This document shows positions 1 to 10,023 of a DNA stretch of 64,000 nucleotides, in pieces. Below the pieces are notes generated by a model, which worked only from the letters and a program-made list of their open reading frames with translations, ran no database searches and was not told where the DNA came from. Numbering within the stretch: the stretch's first letter is position 1; each line of letters starts with the position of its first letter. Made by a program: the position numbers and the translations under genes. Origin of the DNA: Terrimesophilobacter sp964651535 (GTDB lineage Bacteria; Actinomycetota; Actinomycetes; Actinomycetales; Microbacteriaceae); assembly GCA_964651535.1 (NCBI GenBank), contig CAZYYE010000001.1:620001-684000 (forward strand), written 5' to 3'.

Positions 1-856
1 TCGCAACATACAGTTCCCGTCGATCGAGATCATGTCGTTCGCTCTCGAGGACGTCGTCCCTGGCAGGGGGGCTTTGGAGAAGTTGCGGGCGAGCACGAAC
101 AACGAGCACTTGCTTGAATTCGAGCCCCTTCGCGCGTTTGATAGTTCCGATCTTCACCACATCCATCGGGCTACCGTTGTAGTTCACCAGATCGATCCAC
201 TGGATGCCCGCGGCGGTCAGCAGCGTACAGATATCCGTGACCGCGTACTTGGTGTGGGTCAGAATCCCTATATCGCCCGGTCGAATGCCTGAGGAGATCA
301 GCGTCTTCACATGCTCCACCAGCGAACTGTCGTGACGGGCTCGCGAGCTGAATCGATCAACGAGGGGTTTCGGGCCATGGCGCATAACTTCGACTGGAGT
401 ATCGCCGCGAGCAGCTGATCCCTCGATGTCGAAATACTCATCGCCCTCGACGAGGTGTGACGCGAGTTTCAGAATTTCCGCAGTGTTGCGGTAGTTCCTC
501 GAGAGCACGACTCCGCGTCCTGCAATAGAAACATTTGCTTCAGAGAGACTGTATCCACCCGGGTAGATAGTCTGCTGTCCGTCGCCAACGAGATTGAGGC
601 CATCAGGGCGATCCCCGACGATGGAATGCAGCACACGGATCATCGCGCATGTCATGTCCTGTGCTTCATCCACTATGACCGCGCTGTATCCTTCGAGCGG
701 CTTTTTGAGGAGGCTCTGCTCGGCAAGAAGGATGATGTCGGCGAAATCGATGACGCCGAATTCGCGCAGTGCTTTGTCGTACGCCGCGTACAAGTCCCAC
801 ATCGCGATGCGATTCTCGGCGGTCAACCCACGCCTTCGACCAATTCGAGGAACCAT
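1..856 (-). CDS. UvrD-like superfamily 1 helicase, 5'-truncated, runs off the window
   Basis: The minus strand is open from position 1 up to an in-frame TAG at about 907; the first ATG is at 856. The translation carries helicase motif II (VIVDEAQD), a GDGQQTIY motif III, an RNYRNTAE motif IV, the motif V region (GTIKRAKGLEF) and the beginning of motif VI (RRELYVA) at the window edge. The N-terminal nucleotide-binding half with the Walker A lysine is absent, because the methyltransferase stop codon lies only 12 bases upstream of the open frame. The protein should therefore be unable to bind ATP in the normal way. I infer a remnant of a larger helicase, cut when the neighbouring methyltransferase region arrived. 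It continues beyond position 1. Confidence 0.75.
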   Translation of the reverse strand, partial: MVPRIGRRRGLTAENRIAMWDLYAAYDKALREFGVIDFADIILLAEQSLLKKPLEGYSAVIVDEAQDMTCAMIRVLHSIVGDRPDGLNLVGDGQQTIYPGGYSLSEANVSIAGRGVVLSRNYRNTAEILKLASHLVEGDEYFDIEGSAARGDTPVEVMRHGPKPLVDRFSSRARHDSSLVEHVKTLISSGIRPGDIGILTHTKYAVTDICTLLTAAGIQWIDLVNYNGSPMDVVKIGTIKRAKGLEFKQVLVVRARPQLLQSPPARDDVLESERHDLDRRELYVA

Positions 857-918
857 GGCGTACTGCTCGAATCGGTTCAAACCCCTGCCCTTGATGACGA
901 TCGATTCGGGCTATCGGG

Positions 919-2016
919 TTAGAGGACGCCGGCAAGCAGGCGCCCAATTGCGGCTCCGAGGGGGATCGGAACCGCGTTGCCAATCTGTCGGGCGATGTCA
1001 GTCCGTGATCCGACGAACCGATGATGCTTGTCGAATCCTTGGATGAGCGCTGCTTCGTAGTGAGTAATGGCTCGATTCTCGTCGGGATGGATGTAACGCC
1101 CCTTTTCCGGTTTGAAGAACTCAGTTCGAATCGTCACTGAAGGTCGATCCCAGTGGAGCCTTCCCATTACGTCACCCGAACCGGTCTTGTGCTTGGTCCA
1201 GCACGGGGCCATCAAGTCCGGATACGGTTCGAGGTTACGGCGGTTGCCTCCAGAAGGGATCACTGCAAAGCGCTTCTTGGACAGCTCTGTATAGTTTCGG
1301 CTCCAATGTAGATCACGGATCGAGAAGGCGCCTGCGAACTCCACATCCATGAACTCTGTCCGGCGAGAACTGAATACTTCGTCGCGATCGGGGGACCGCG
1401 GTACACGTCGAAGTGCATCCCAGACAGTCAAGTGAGGGCTCAGACCCTCGGCTCCGGGCTTGGCAGAATGCGTTCTCGGCGGAAATCCGGGAAAACCAAG
1501 GTCGCGGTGATATCCGATCAGCACAGTCCTTCGTCGCGACTGTGGCGCCCCGAAGTCTGCTGCGTTGAAGACATCCGCTTCGAAGGCGTAATCCGCGAGC
1601 ATTCCAGCGCGGGACGTGGCTTTCTCGAATTGACGATACTGCGGCGACTTCTTGAACTCCGCTACATTCTCGACGACGAAGTACTTCGGCATCGCACGTT
1701 GAATGGTGTATGCGTACTCCATCCAGAGGAGGTTGCGTTCGTCCTCGACGTCCTGCTTGCCGAGGGTTGAGAAGCCTTGGCAGGGTGGCCCACCAACGAT
1801 GACATCGGCTCGGGGAATATCGACTTCTGATAGCCAAGTCTTGATGTCGAAGGCGTGCACCAGACCCGGCCCGAATGTCGCCTCATAGGACGCGGCTGCC
1901 GCGCGGTCCATCTCAATTGCACCAATTACTCGGAAACGATCCGAGGCCGCATGGAGCCCTGCAGTGAGCCCGCCGGCGCCAGCGAAGAGGTCCAGTACGG
2001 TGATCTCACGGGTCAC
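919..2016 (-). CDS. DNA cytosine-5 methyltransferase (Dcm / DrmMII-like)
   Basis: This 365-residue protein methylates C5 of cytosine in DNA using S-adenosylmethionine. All main C5-methyltransferase motifs are visible: motif I LDLFAGAGGLTAG at residues 9-20, motif IV GGPPCQGFS with catalytic Cys79, motif VI ENV at 116-118, motif VIII QSRRR at 159-163, and a C-terminal RQIGNAVP motif. The start is GTG at 2016, placing motif I at residue 9, as is normal. It is transcribed divergently from the helicase/DrmAB operon, with 148 bases between them. Class 2 DISARM carries a cytosine methylase (DrmMII), and the Vsr gene at the operon's far end also points to cytosine methylation. Target sequence unknown. 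It could equally belong to a type II restriction-modification pair with the HNH protein. Confidence 0.93.
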   Translation of the reverse strand: MTREITVLDLFAGAGGLTAGLHAASDRFRVIGAIEMDRAAAASYEATFGPGLVHAFDIKTWLSEVDIPRADVIVGGPPCQGFSTLGKQDVEDERNLLWMEYAYTIQRAMPKYFVVENVAEFKKSPQYRQFEKATSRAGMLADYAFEADVFNAADFGAPQSRRRTVLIGYHRDLGFPGFPPRTHSAKPGAEGLSPHLTVWDALRRVPRSPDRDEVFSSRRTEFMDVEFAGAFSIRDLHWSRNYTELSKKRFAVIPSGGNRRNLEPYPDLMAPCWTKHKTGSGDVMGRLHWDRPSVTIRTEFFKPEKGRYIHPDENRAITHYEAALIQGFDKHHRFVGSRTDIARQIGNAVPIPLGAAIGRLLAGVL

Positions 2017-2164
2017 GAGCCGAGCTTACTGCCTCGAACGGCACCAGCTGGCCGACCCGCCGACCTTGCCTACCCTATTCTGGGCTCTTTTTGGAAGTCC
2101 GACCAGATCGCTAACCTGAGTTCGAAGCGGTTCAACAAAGACCGCTCGACAAGGAGGCCGGTCC
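2017..2164. promoter_or_regulatory. divergent promoter region of the defence island
   Basis: These 148 bases separate the methyltransferase (minus) from the long operon (plus), so both promoters must lie here. An inverted repeat, AGCGGT (2126-2131) and ACCGCT (2141-2146) with a 9-base spacer, sits just upstream of a strong ribosome binding site AAGGAGG at 2151-2157. It could be an operator or leader hairpin; no convincing -35/-10 pair could be assigned. Confidence 0.45.
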
Positions 2165-5100
2165 TTGAGTTGGGGCATCGGAGATCCTGCGCTGCAGGAG
2201 CAAGTGCGTGAGCGACAGCGCATTACGATCGAGAACTACATGAACGACCCCGATTTGCTTGCCGAGCACGTCGGCATGGAGGACAACTTCCAGGCTGGCG
2301 GCTACGGCGAGCGCCAGATCGAAGAGCTCCTGCAGAACGCCATCGATCAGCTGTCAACCCCCGGTAGAGTCGAGCTTCGACTCGTGGACGGCGTCCTGTA
2401 CTGCGCGAACGAGGGCAGTCCGTTCGGCACCGAGGGCATCAAGGCAGTTACGGGCGCCTTCCTCAGCTCGAAAAAAGATGAGAAGATCGGGCGATTCGGC
2501 CTCGGCTTCAAGTCAGTCCTCGGCGTGACCGACCACCCGCAGATCATCAGCCGTTCCATCTCGTTCGGATTCAATGAGCCAGGGGCCAGGCAACTTCTCG
2601 CAGCGCTCCCGTACCGCCCGGAGCGGGTTCCTACTTTGCGAGTACCGAGCGTGCTCGATCCGGCTGCGATCGCAGCAGGAGATCCGAACCTCGCCGAGAT
2701 GATGGATTGGGCCTCGACGGTCGTGAGGCTTCCGCTCGTGCGGGGAGGGGATCGACTTCGCCGACGCCTCCAGGAGTTCGATGTCCGCTACCTGCTCTTT
2801 CCGGAGAACCTCGCCCGGGTCGACATCGTCCTCGCCGACAAGGATGGGGCCGCCCTCCGGCAGACGTTTCTGCGCCGATTGGGGGCCGTCCCCGGTCTCG
2901 TTCAGCTGGAGACCCCTGGTGGGGAGAAGTCGGATTGGCGGTTGCTCAGGAAGGATCACAAGGTCTCCGACGGCGTCGCGAAGGGTCTCCCCGGTCTGTT
3001 CCGCCGCGAGATGGTCACGGTCTCCTACGCACTCGAGCAGGGGCGGACCGGGATCGGCGAGTTCTGGGCCTGGTTCCCTCTGCTCGACCAGACGACAGCT
3101 AGTGGCATCTTCAACGCGCCGTGGCAGGTCAACGACGATCGCACGTCGATGCTGCCGGGTAGCGCGCTCAACCGTGAGCTGCTGGACGTGGCGGCAGACC
3201 TCTTGATCGAAGCGGCTCTGCTCGAGTCTACTCGTGAGGATCCGGCGCAGCACTTCGACGTCCTGCCCGCTCGTGGTCGCGAACCCCGGTCGAACGCGGA
3301 CAAGTACATGTCTGAGCGAATCCCGAGACTCGCACGCCAGCACCCGCTCATCCCGACGTCGACCGGTGCGATGCGCGCGCCGCGCCAGGTGCGTGCGCCC
3401 GTGCTCGAAGACCAGGACAACAGGTTTGACCTTCCGCAGGAGGTCATCCGCCGTTGGGCTGAAGGTTCGACGACCGAGGACACGCCGCACTGGTCCTGCT
3501 ATTCGACTGCGACCCGCCGAGCCCGTCTCGCGCAGCTGCTCACCGATGAGAACGACAAGGTCGCCTGCAAGACCGTCTCCCCGGTCGGCTGGCTCTCCGA
3601 GGCTGCGGCCATCAGAACCCTCGAAGCTGTGGACGCCGCTCTGACCATCTACCTCCGGCTCAAAGAGGAGAAGGAGACGGTCTGGAAGCAGTTCCGTGGC
3701 GCAGAGATCGTCCCGATCGCGGGCGGTGGGCTCGGGAGAGTAGGCGATGCCGAGAAGTTCCTCCTACCGGCCGACGGCGCAGACGCTCCTGATGGCATTA
3801 CCCTGGTCGACGGCGCATTCGCCTCGGATACAAGCGTCCGGGAGAAGCTCGAGCGGCTCGGGGTGAGGGAGGTCTCCGCAGACCAAGCTGCGCGTGCTGC
3901 TGCGTCCTCCGCGCACGCGAACTGGAACGATGCGGACTGGGTACGACTCTGGACGCTGCTGGTCGACGCGACGCCGTCGAGCGGTCGTGCGGCGATCGAG
4001 TCGATCGCGGAACGGAAGGTCCCCGTCAAGGTGCCGACGGCCGCAGGCTCCTGGCGTAACGCATCAGAGGTGTTCCTCGACCCGACGGCCGTCCCGGGAG
4101 TGCCCACTCGCCAGCCGGATTTCAAGACCGTTGCAGGCCGTCAAGACCTGCTGGAGGCAGCGGGCTGTCTCGACGATCTCGTGGAAGATTACCCGGTGTA
4201 CCGCGAGCGCGCCTTCTCCAAATACGCTGACGCGATGCAGGAGCAGGTTGACAAGCAGTTCGCCGGAGAGTTCGGCCGCGGCGTCCGGGCCAGACTGAGG
4301 TTCGCCGACCCGATGGGCGTCGGTCCGCTGGACGTGTTGCTGGAGCTCTCGGAGAGCTCCGACCCGAGAGCCCGCGACGCTAGAGCGCGGTGGTCGACCA
4401 GGGTGCTCCATCTGAGTCGCTCGGGGCGGATCGACGTCGTCGTCCAAGTCTACGGGCAGAGCAAGCACGGCAAGGCGGAGATGACGGCACCGGACATCTG
4501 GTGTGTCGAAGCATTCGGGCTGCTGGACAGCACGCTTGGCGCGCAGAGCGTGGCCAACGTGCTCGCGGCGTCGCTGGAGCAGTACGGAGAACTACTGCCC
4601 GTCGCCCTGGAGTCCTTCGCGGGCCTGTACCCGCTGCCGAAGGAGCTGAGCGAGGCCCCGACGCCGATGCTCAAGAAGTTCCTGTCACGGGACGACTACG
4701 TGGTGAGTGAGCCGGATCGCCTCGCTGACGTCCTCGCCGCGGCCTGCCAGCGGAAGCCATTCGAGGGCATTCCCCGGATTCCTGCCATCGACCCGCGGGC
4801 GAGGCTCGTGAAGTTGACCCCGGTAGCCGATGTCGTGCTTGCTACACAGGAGGAGCTCGAAGACCTTGGCTCCCACAGTCTTCGCTACCTGCCGTCAGGC
4901 CACTGGGACGATGCGCTGATCGGTGCATGGGGACTGCAGCGGGCGGCCGACGTTGTAGCGAAGTCGATCGACTGGGTCGTGTCCGGCGAGCCGATCCAGA
5001 TTCTCGACGTCTACCCGACGCTGTCGCAGAAGGTGACGACAGACCTCGCTGGCACAACCATCCAGCGATGCACCTCGATCGTGCGCCGGACGACCAGCCC

Positions 5101-6904
5101 GGCCGGAGTGCGCGATCAACCGCTCCGCGTACACATCGATGGTAGGACGGTGCTCCTCGACACAGAGCTCGATCCGGTAGAGGCACTCGTCAGAACAAGT
5201 GCGATACTCCGCCTCGGGCTAACGGAAGCCGATGCCGCCGCAGTGGTCGCGAAGGACGAGGCGCTCAGTAAGAGCAAGCTCGTGCAGGACGTGCTCGCCG
5301 AGCCCACCGAGCAGGGCAAGCTCCTCAAGCTCGTCGGGCGGGAAGGACTAACCGCCGATCTGCCTGAGGGGCTGCTGGACATCATCGAGCGGCGGGGCGG
5401 GCCGCAGGGCGACCAGGCCGTCGCCGACCTCTATCTGAAGACCCGTGGATTCGAGGCCCTCCGACGCCTGCGAGAGCCGATGAGGGCGAAAGGACTGCCG
5501 GTTCCGATCAGGTGGCAGGACGGCTCCGATGAGACCGGTCGATTCGTCGCCGACCTCGGGTTCCCGACCGCATACGCCGGCCTCAAGTCTCCGAAGGCGC
5601 CAGCCGCGGACGTCGTGCTCGGTCGGATCAGCCTGCCCCCGCTCCACCCGTTCCAGGAGGACCTGCTCGGTCAGATCCGCGAGGTAGCGCTCATCCGGGA
5701 CCGCGATGATAACCATCGCCGAGGTCTGCTCTACCTCCCGACCGGTGCCGGCAAGACCCGGGTAGCCACCGAAGCTATCGTGAAGATGATCCTCAAAGTC
5801 GACTCGAACGGTGGCGAACCGGAGCTCGGGGCGCCCATCCTCTGGATTGCGCAGTCGGAGATCCTCTGCGAACAGGCGATACTCGCCTGGACCGAGGCGT
5901 GGCGAGCATTCGGCGACGAGAGACCGCTGGAGATTACTCGGTACTGGGGCGACTACGAGGCCGACGAGTCGCTGCAGGAACTGCAGGTCGTCGTCGCGAC
6001 CGACGACAAGCTCGCAAGAATGATCGACCGCGGCGGACTCGCTCACCGCTGGCTGCGGGAGTCGAAGCTGGTCGTCATCGACGAGGCGCATACTGCGGGG
6101 TCGCCCACCTACACGACCATCCTGCGCTGGCTCGGCATCCAAGACTCCTCCGCGGGCGCGAAGACGGAGCGCCCCCTGCTCGGCCTCACCGCGACCCCAT
6201 ATCGCGGCACGAACGTCGAGGTCAACGAGCGGTTCGTAAGACGCTTCGGCAGACGACGGCTGAATGCACTCGACGAAGACGATCCGATCGGGCAGCTGCG
6301 CGAGATGAAGGTGTTGGCCACGGTGGAGCACGAGGTGCTCGATTCCGATGTGGTCATCGATGACTCGCCGACCGAAGGACGAACGGGCGGGGTGGCGTGG
6401 GACGACGTGTCGCGGGGCATCCTCACGATGCTCGGCGACAACCTCGATCGCACGCAGCAGCTCGTGAATCACATCATGGAGCAGGACGAGACGTGGCCGA
6501 TCCTGGTCTTCACACCGTCGGTGGTATCGGCCCATGTCACCGCTGCCTTGATCCGCAGCCTCGGCCGCACTTCGGATGCAGTAGACGGTGAGATGCGCGG
6601 CCAGCAGCGGCGCCGGAAGATCGAGGCGTTCAAGAGCGGTGAGACGAAGGTGCTCGTGAACTGCGATCTTTTGACGCAGGGGTTCGACGCCCCGAAGGTA
6701 CGGGCCCTGTACATCGCGCGACCCACCTTCTCCCCGAACCGCTATGTTCAGATGGTCGGGCGCGGTCTGCGCGGCCCCAAGAACGGCGGCACGGAGGAGT
6801 GCCTCGTGGTCAATGTGAAGGACACCTTCACTCAGTTCGACAAGAACCTCGCTTACACGGAGTTCGACTACCTCTGGACGAAGAAGGGAGCGGCGAGCAA
6901 GTGA
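2165..6904 (+). CDS. GHKL (sacsin/Hsp90-like) ATPase fused to superfamily 2 helicase
   Basis: This is a 1579-residue two-engine protein. Residues 50-120 show a GHKL ATP-binding fold of the sacsin type: ELLQNAIDQ with Asn58, then ANEGSPF at 81-87, then IGRFGLGFKSV at 108-118. About 1000 residues without a recognisable domain follow. The C-terminal third is a DEAD/DEAH helicase: PTGAGKT at 1192-1198, IDEAH with D1306-H1309, GLTATPYRG near 1340, and QMVGRGLRGP near 1530. The start is TTG at 2165, eight bases after a consensus AAGGAGG. The stop overlaps the DrmA-like gene. In DISARM this place is taken by DrmD (SNF2 helicase) or DrmE; here a GHKL-helicase fusion stands there. A role in sensing or remodelling invading DNA is inference. 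Confidence 0.85.
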   Translation: MSWGIGDPALQEQVRERQRITIENYMNDPDLLAEHVGMEDNFQAGGYGERQIEELLQNAIDQLSTPGRVELRLVDGVLYCANEGSPFGTEGIKAVTGAFLSSKKDEKIGRFGLGFKSVLGVTDHPQIISRSISFGFNEPGARQLLAALPYRPERVPTLRVPSVLDPAAIAAGDPNLAEMMDWASTVVRLPLVRGGDRLRRRLQEFDVRYLLFPENLARVDIVLADKDGAALRQTFLRRLGAVPGLVQLETPGGEKSDWRLLRKDHKVSDGVAKGLPGLFRREMVTVSYALEQGRTGIGEFWAWFPLLDQTTASGIFNAPWQVNDDRTSMLPGSALNRELLDVAADLLIEAALLESTREDPAQHFDVLPARGREPRSNADKYMSERIPRLARQHPLIPTSTGAMRAPRQVRAPVLEDQDNRFDLPQEVIRRWAEGSTTEDTPHWSCYSTATRRARLAQLLTDENDKVACKTVSPVGWLSEAAAIRTLEAVDAALTIYLRLKEEKETVWKQFRGAEIVPIAGGGLGRVGDAEKFLLPADGADAPDGITLVDGAFASDTSVREKLERLGVREVSADQAARAAASSAHANWNDADWVRLWTLLVDATPSSGRAAIESIAERKVPVKVPTAAGSWRNASEVFLDPTAVPGVPTRQPDFKTVAGRQDLLEAAGCLDDLVEDYPVYRERAFSKYADAMQEQVDKQFAGEFGRGVRARLRFADPMGVGPLDVLLELSESSDPRARDARARWSTRVLHLSRSGRIDVVVQVYGQSKHGKAEMTAPDIWCVEAFGLLDSTLGAQSVANVLAASLEQYGELLPVALESFAGLYPLPKELSEAPTPMLKKFLSRDDYVVSEPDRLADVLAAACQRKPFEGIPRIPAIDPRARLVKLTPVADVVLATQEELEDLGSHSLRYLPSGHWDDALIGAWGLQRAADVVAKSIDWVVSGEPIQILDVYPTLSQKVTTDLAGTTIQRCTSIVRRTTSPAGVRDQPLRVHIDGRTVLLDTELDPVEALVRTSAILRLGLTEADAAAVVAKDEALSKSKLVQDVLAEPTEQGKLLKLVGREGLTADLPEGLLDIIERRGGPQGDQAVADLYLKTRGFEALRRLREPMRAKGLPVPIRWQDGSDETGRFVADLGFPTAYAGLKSPKAPAADVVLGRISLPPLHPFQEDLLGQIREVALIRDRDDNHRRGLLYLPTGAGKTRVATEAIVKMILKVDSNGGEPELGAPILWIAQSEILCEQAILAWTEAWRAFGDERPLEITRYWGDYEADESLQELQVVVATDDKLARMIDRGGLAHRWLRESKLVVIDEAHTAGSPTYTTILRWLGIQDSSAGAKTERPLLGLTATPYRGTNVEVNERFVRRFGRRRLNALDEDDPIGQLREMKVLATVEHEVLDSDVVIDDSPTEGRTGGVAWDDVSRGILTMLGDNLDRTQQLVNHIMEQDETWPILVFTPSVVSAHVTAALIRSLGRTSDAVDGEMRGQQRRRKIEAFKSGETKVLVNCDLLTQGFDAPKVRALYIARPTFSPNRYVQMVGRGLRGPKNGGTEECLVVNVKDTFTQFDKNLAYTEFDYLWTKKGAASK

Positions 6905-9900
6905 GATCGAGCGGCCAGCAGGCATTCGTCGATCACCTGCGCTCGCACTTCGTCGGGCCCAAGGGCGGTGACGGCGAGGTCATCGAGTCGAACCCGGTCT
7001 ACGCCTATCTCACCGGCATGCTCTTCCCGGTGGAGGACGGCGAGGGACTGGCGCCGGAGACGCTCGACGAGGACTTGTCGCCCGAGGAGGCCGACCTCGA
7101 CCATGAACCCGACGCGACATTCCCCGGTGAGGACGACGAGGACGAGGACGACATCGGCAACCTGACTGCGGCGAGCGGATGGACGCCGTCTTCACTCGGG
7201 CTCTCCTTCATCCACGATGCCCAGGAGATCTCTGTCACTGCGCGTGCGGCAAGGTACGAACGTATTCCGGTGGAGGACGGCGCGCCGTCCGCTGGCGCGG
7301 ACGGGAAGTGGCAGCGCGTCCCGTTAGACGACCAGTCGGTCATCATTCCAGCCGGCTCGAACGGCCACCACCAGCTCTGGGGCGGGCTCGGACGCCTGCA
7401 GTGGCGCTCTCGGCCAGGACGGACCAACCCGATCGTGACCGTCTCCCTCTCCAATGCCTCCCACGTCCCACTCGGACGGGCGAAGCGGGAGATCGCCTCA
7501 GTGCTGTTCCAGTGCGGATTCGAGGTGGAATCTGTCGGCGGAGCGATCCGGCCGTACCCGGGGGACGTCGTGGTCAACGCCACTCCGGAGGATCGGGAAC
7601 TCGAATACCGATACCGGAATCACCTGAGCTACGCGATCGGGCACGGAGTCGCCGCGACCTGGCCGGACGGCTCCCCGGTCACGCGCATCGCCACTGACCC
7701 CCTTCCGACCGAGACGGTGCCCAGGGTCAAGCCTCGGGAGGCCAAGGACGAGACCCTCCGCATGCGCTGGCTCGCCGACCCCGCACTTCCCGTGGCGCAG
7801 CTCGTGGCGGGTCTCACGGCACTCGCCGGCGACTACGAGATCTGGGTCGATGAGCGCCGCCGCGAAGCCGCCTCGGCCGGTCGGCACCTTTCGGCCGCGA
7901 ACGGGATCGTCGACCGGATGGAGCGAGCCGCGCGTCGAATCCGTGATGGGATCGATCTGCTGCACTCCGATCCGACCGTGCTTCGTGCCTTCCGCCTCGC
8001 CAACCACGCCATGCAGCTCCAGAGCACGCGCGACGACGAGCCCGCTCCTGAGAATGAGCTGGCCTGGCGCCCGTTCCAGCTGGCGTTCATCCTGATGGCG
8101 CTGGCGTCGACCGCTGACGACCACCACATCGATCGAGAATTGGTCGACCTCATCTGGTTTCCGACCGGCGGCGGCAAGACCGAGGCGTACCTCGGTCTTG
8201 CCGCGTTCGAGATGATCCGGCGCCGCCTGAGCGGACGGCACACCGGCGGCGGGACCGCGGTGATCACCCGATACACGATGCGGCTCCTGACGGCGCAGCA
8301 GTTCCAGCGTGCAGCGCGGCTTATCTGCGCGCTTGAACTGATGCGCGACGACGTGCTCCTTCCCAGGAGCTCACCTGAGTTCACGATCGGCCTGCTGCTC
8401 GGAGGCAGCACCACTCCGAACGACTTCAAGACCGCCGAGAGGCAGTTTGCCGAGGTGAGGGGCCAGCTGAGCCCCACCAACCCCTTCCAGGTGCGGACCT
8501 GCCCCTGGTGTGACACCCCGCTGATACCGGAGCGGAAGTCGCAACGCGACGAGCAGTACGGATTCCGTGCGACGAAGTCCGACTTCGTCATCTACTGCGT
8601 CAACGAGCAGTGCGCGTTCCACGACCGTCTCCCGATGCAGGTCGTCGACGAAGCCATCTTCAAGCGGCCTCCGACGATCGTGGTGGCCACCGTCGACAAG
8701 TTCGCTCGACTTGCCTGGATCCCGGACGGCGGCTCCATCTTCGGACTTGACGGCTCCTCGTTCGACCCGCCGTCGCTCGTCATCCAGGACGAGCTGCACC
8801 TCATCTCAGGCCCCCTCGGCACGATCGTCGGCATCTATGAGGCGGCGATACGGTCACTGCTGAAGTGGCGCGGGACCTCGCCGAAGATCGTCGCCTCGAC
8901 GGCGACCATCCGATCCGCCGACGAGCAGGTGCGGGGGCTCATGGCCTCGAGGGTGGAGGTGTTTCCTCCCAGCGGACTCGACGCGGATGACAGCTATTTC
9001 GCCGAACTCGACACAACGGGGCGGGGTCGTCTGTACGCCGGCATCCTGCCCCAGGCATTCGCGCCGGCCTGGGCGATCGGCCAGGTCGCTGGGCGTATGC
9101 TGTCGACGCCGTCGGTTGTCGCGTCCCTGACGCCCCAGGAGCGGGACGCCTACTGGACACTGGTGCTGTACCACAACAGCCTTCGCGAGCTCGGTCGGAC
9201 GGTGACGATCCTCCGCGACGATGTGCGGACGATGCTGGAGCGCGAGGAGAATGACACGCCAGGCGCTCGACTCGTCGGTGCGGGCGGCATCGAGGAGCTG
9301 ACCAGCAACGTGAGCTCGCACGAACTCGTCAAGATCCTCGAGCGGCTCAGCATCAAAGTAGGGTCGCCGGACGTCATCGACGCGATCGCCGCAACGAACA
9401 TCCTCTCGGTCGGCATCGACGTCGACAGACTCGGTCTGATGCTCGTGAACGGTCAGCCGAAGACGACGGCCGAGTACATCCAGGCCACGAGCCGGGTGGG
9501 CCGCGCTGGTGTGCCGGGCATCGTGCTGACGCTGTACCGGTCCGGCAAGGCGAGGGACCGCTCGACTTTCGAAGGCTTCCGCACCTTCCACGGCTCGTTC
9601 TATCGCTTCGTCGAGCCGACCTCCGTGACGCCATGGGCACTGCAGGCGCGGCAGCGGGCGCTCAGGGCGGCGCTCGTCACGGTGGTGCGCCATGCCGTCG
9701 GGTACAGCAGCAACGACGCTGCCGCGTCCTTTGACGACAGCTCGTCGGTCGTGCAGCGAGGGATCGATCTGCTGCTGGACCACATCCGCATCGCCGATGT
9801 GCGCGAGGCGAGCGCGGTGGAGAAGGAGCTCCGCCGAGCGGCCGCGGACTGGACGGGTCGAGCCAAGGTGAGTGCTGGCGCACTGAAGTACGAGTCGTCC

Positions 9901-10023
9901 AAGCACCCGGAGCAGCGACTGCTGAAGAACTTCGGCGAAGCCGACATCGGCTGGCCGACGATGCACTCGATGCGCTCTGTCGAGCGCGGCGTCCGCATCC
10001 GGCCGAGAGGAGAGAAGGCATGA
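6901..10023 (+). CDS. drmA: DrmA-like DISARM helicase
   Basis: A 1040-residue helicase-like protein of the DISARM core. It has Walker A PTGGGKT at residues 421-427, a zinc-finger-like cysteine set (C534, C537, C566, C571), motif II as DELH at 630-633 instead of DEAH, ASTATI after it, and motif VI QATSRVGR at 861-868. The DELH variant and the inserted cysteine cluster match my knowledge of DrmA. The start is GTG at 6901, overlapping the stop of the upstream gene (GTGA); an upstream in-frame ATG at 6799 would overlap it by 106 bases and is unlikely. The 3' end overlaps the DrmB-like gene by ATGA. In the family DrmA acts with DrmB on incoming phage DNA. Confidence 0.87.
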   Translation: MRSSGQQAFVDHLRSHFVGPKGGDGEVIESNPVYAYLTGMLFPVEDGEGLAPETLDEDLSPEEADLDHEPDATFPGEDDEDEDDIGNLTAASGWTPSSLGLSFIHDAQEISVTARAARYERIPVEDGAPSAGADGKWQRVPLDDQSVIIPAGSNGHHQLWGGLGRLQWRSRPGRTNPIVTVSLSNASHVPLGRAKREIASVLFQCGFEVESVGGAIRPYPGDVVVNATPEDRELEYRYRNHLSYAIGHGVAATWPDGSPVTRIATDPLPTETVPRVKPREAKDETLRMRWLADPALPVAQLVAGLTALAGDYEIWVDERRREAASAGRHLSAANGIVDRMERAARRIRDGIDLLHSDPTVLRAFRLANHAMQLQSTRDDEPAPENELAWRPFQLAFILMALASTADDHHIDRELVDLIWFPTGGGKTEAYLGLAAFEMIRRRLSGRHTGGGTAVITRYTMRLLTAQQFQRAARLICALELMRDDVLLPRSSPEFTIGLLLGGSTTPNDFKTAERQFAEVRGQLSPTNPFQVRTCPWCDTPLIPERKSQRDEQYGFRATKSDFVIYCVNEQCAFHDRLPMQVVDEAIFKRPPTIVVATVDKFARLAWIPDGGSIFGLDGSSFDPPSLVIQDELHLISGPLGTIVGIYEAAIRSLLKWRGTSPKIVASTATIRSADEQVRGLMASRVEVFPPSGLDADDSYFAELDTTGRGRLYAGILPQAFAPAWAIGQVAGRMLSTPSVVASLTPQERDAYWTLVLYHNSLRELGRTVTILRDDVRTMLEREENDTPGARLVGAGGIEELTSNVSSHELVKILERLSIKVGSPDVIDAIAATNILSVGIDVDRLGLMLVNGQPKTTAEYIQATSRVGRAGVPGIVLTLYRSGKARDRSTFEGFRTFHGSFYRFVEPTSVTPWALQARQRALRAALVTVVRHAVGYSSNDAAASFDDSSSVVQRGIDLLLDHIRIADVREASAVEKELRRAAADWTGRAKVSAGALKYESSKHPEQRLLKNFGEADIGWPTMHSMRSVERGVRIRPRGEKA

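Noticed and set aside
32..292. An 86-residue open frame on the plus strand
   Set aside because: It is antisense to the helicase remnant, whose motifs show that the minus strand is coding.
6799..6900. Upstream ATG for the DrmA-like gene
   Set aside because: It would overlap the previous gene by 106 bases with no homology in the extra residues; GTG at 6901 gives the usual 4-base overlap.
5348..6925. A 525-residue minus-strand open frame opposite the helicase domain
   Set aside because: Low-complexity Arg/Glu/Val translation antisense to clear DEAH helicase motifs; typical high-GC shadow.
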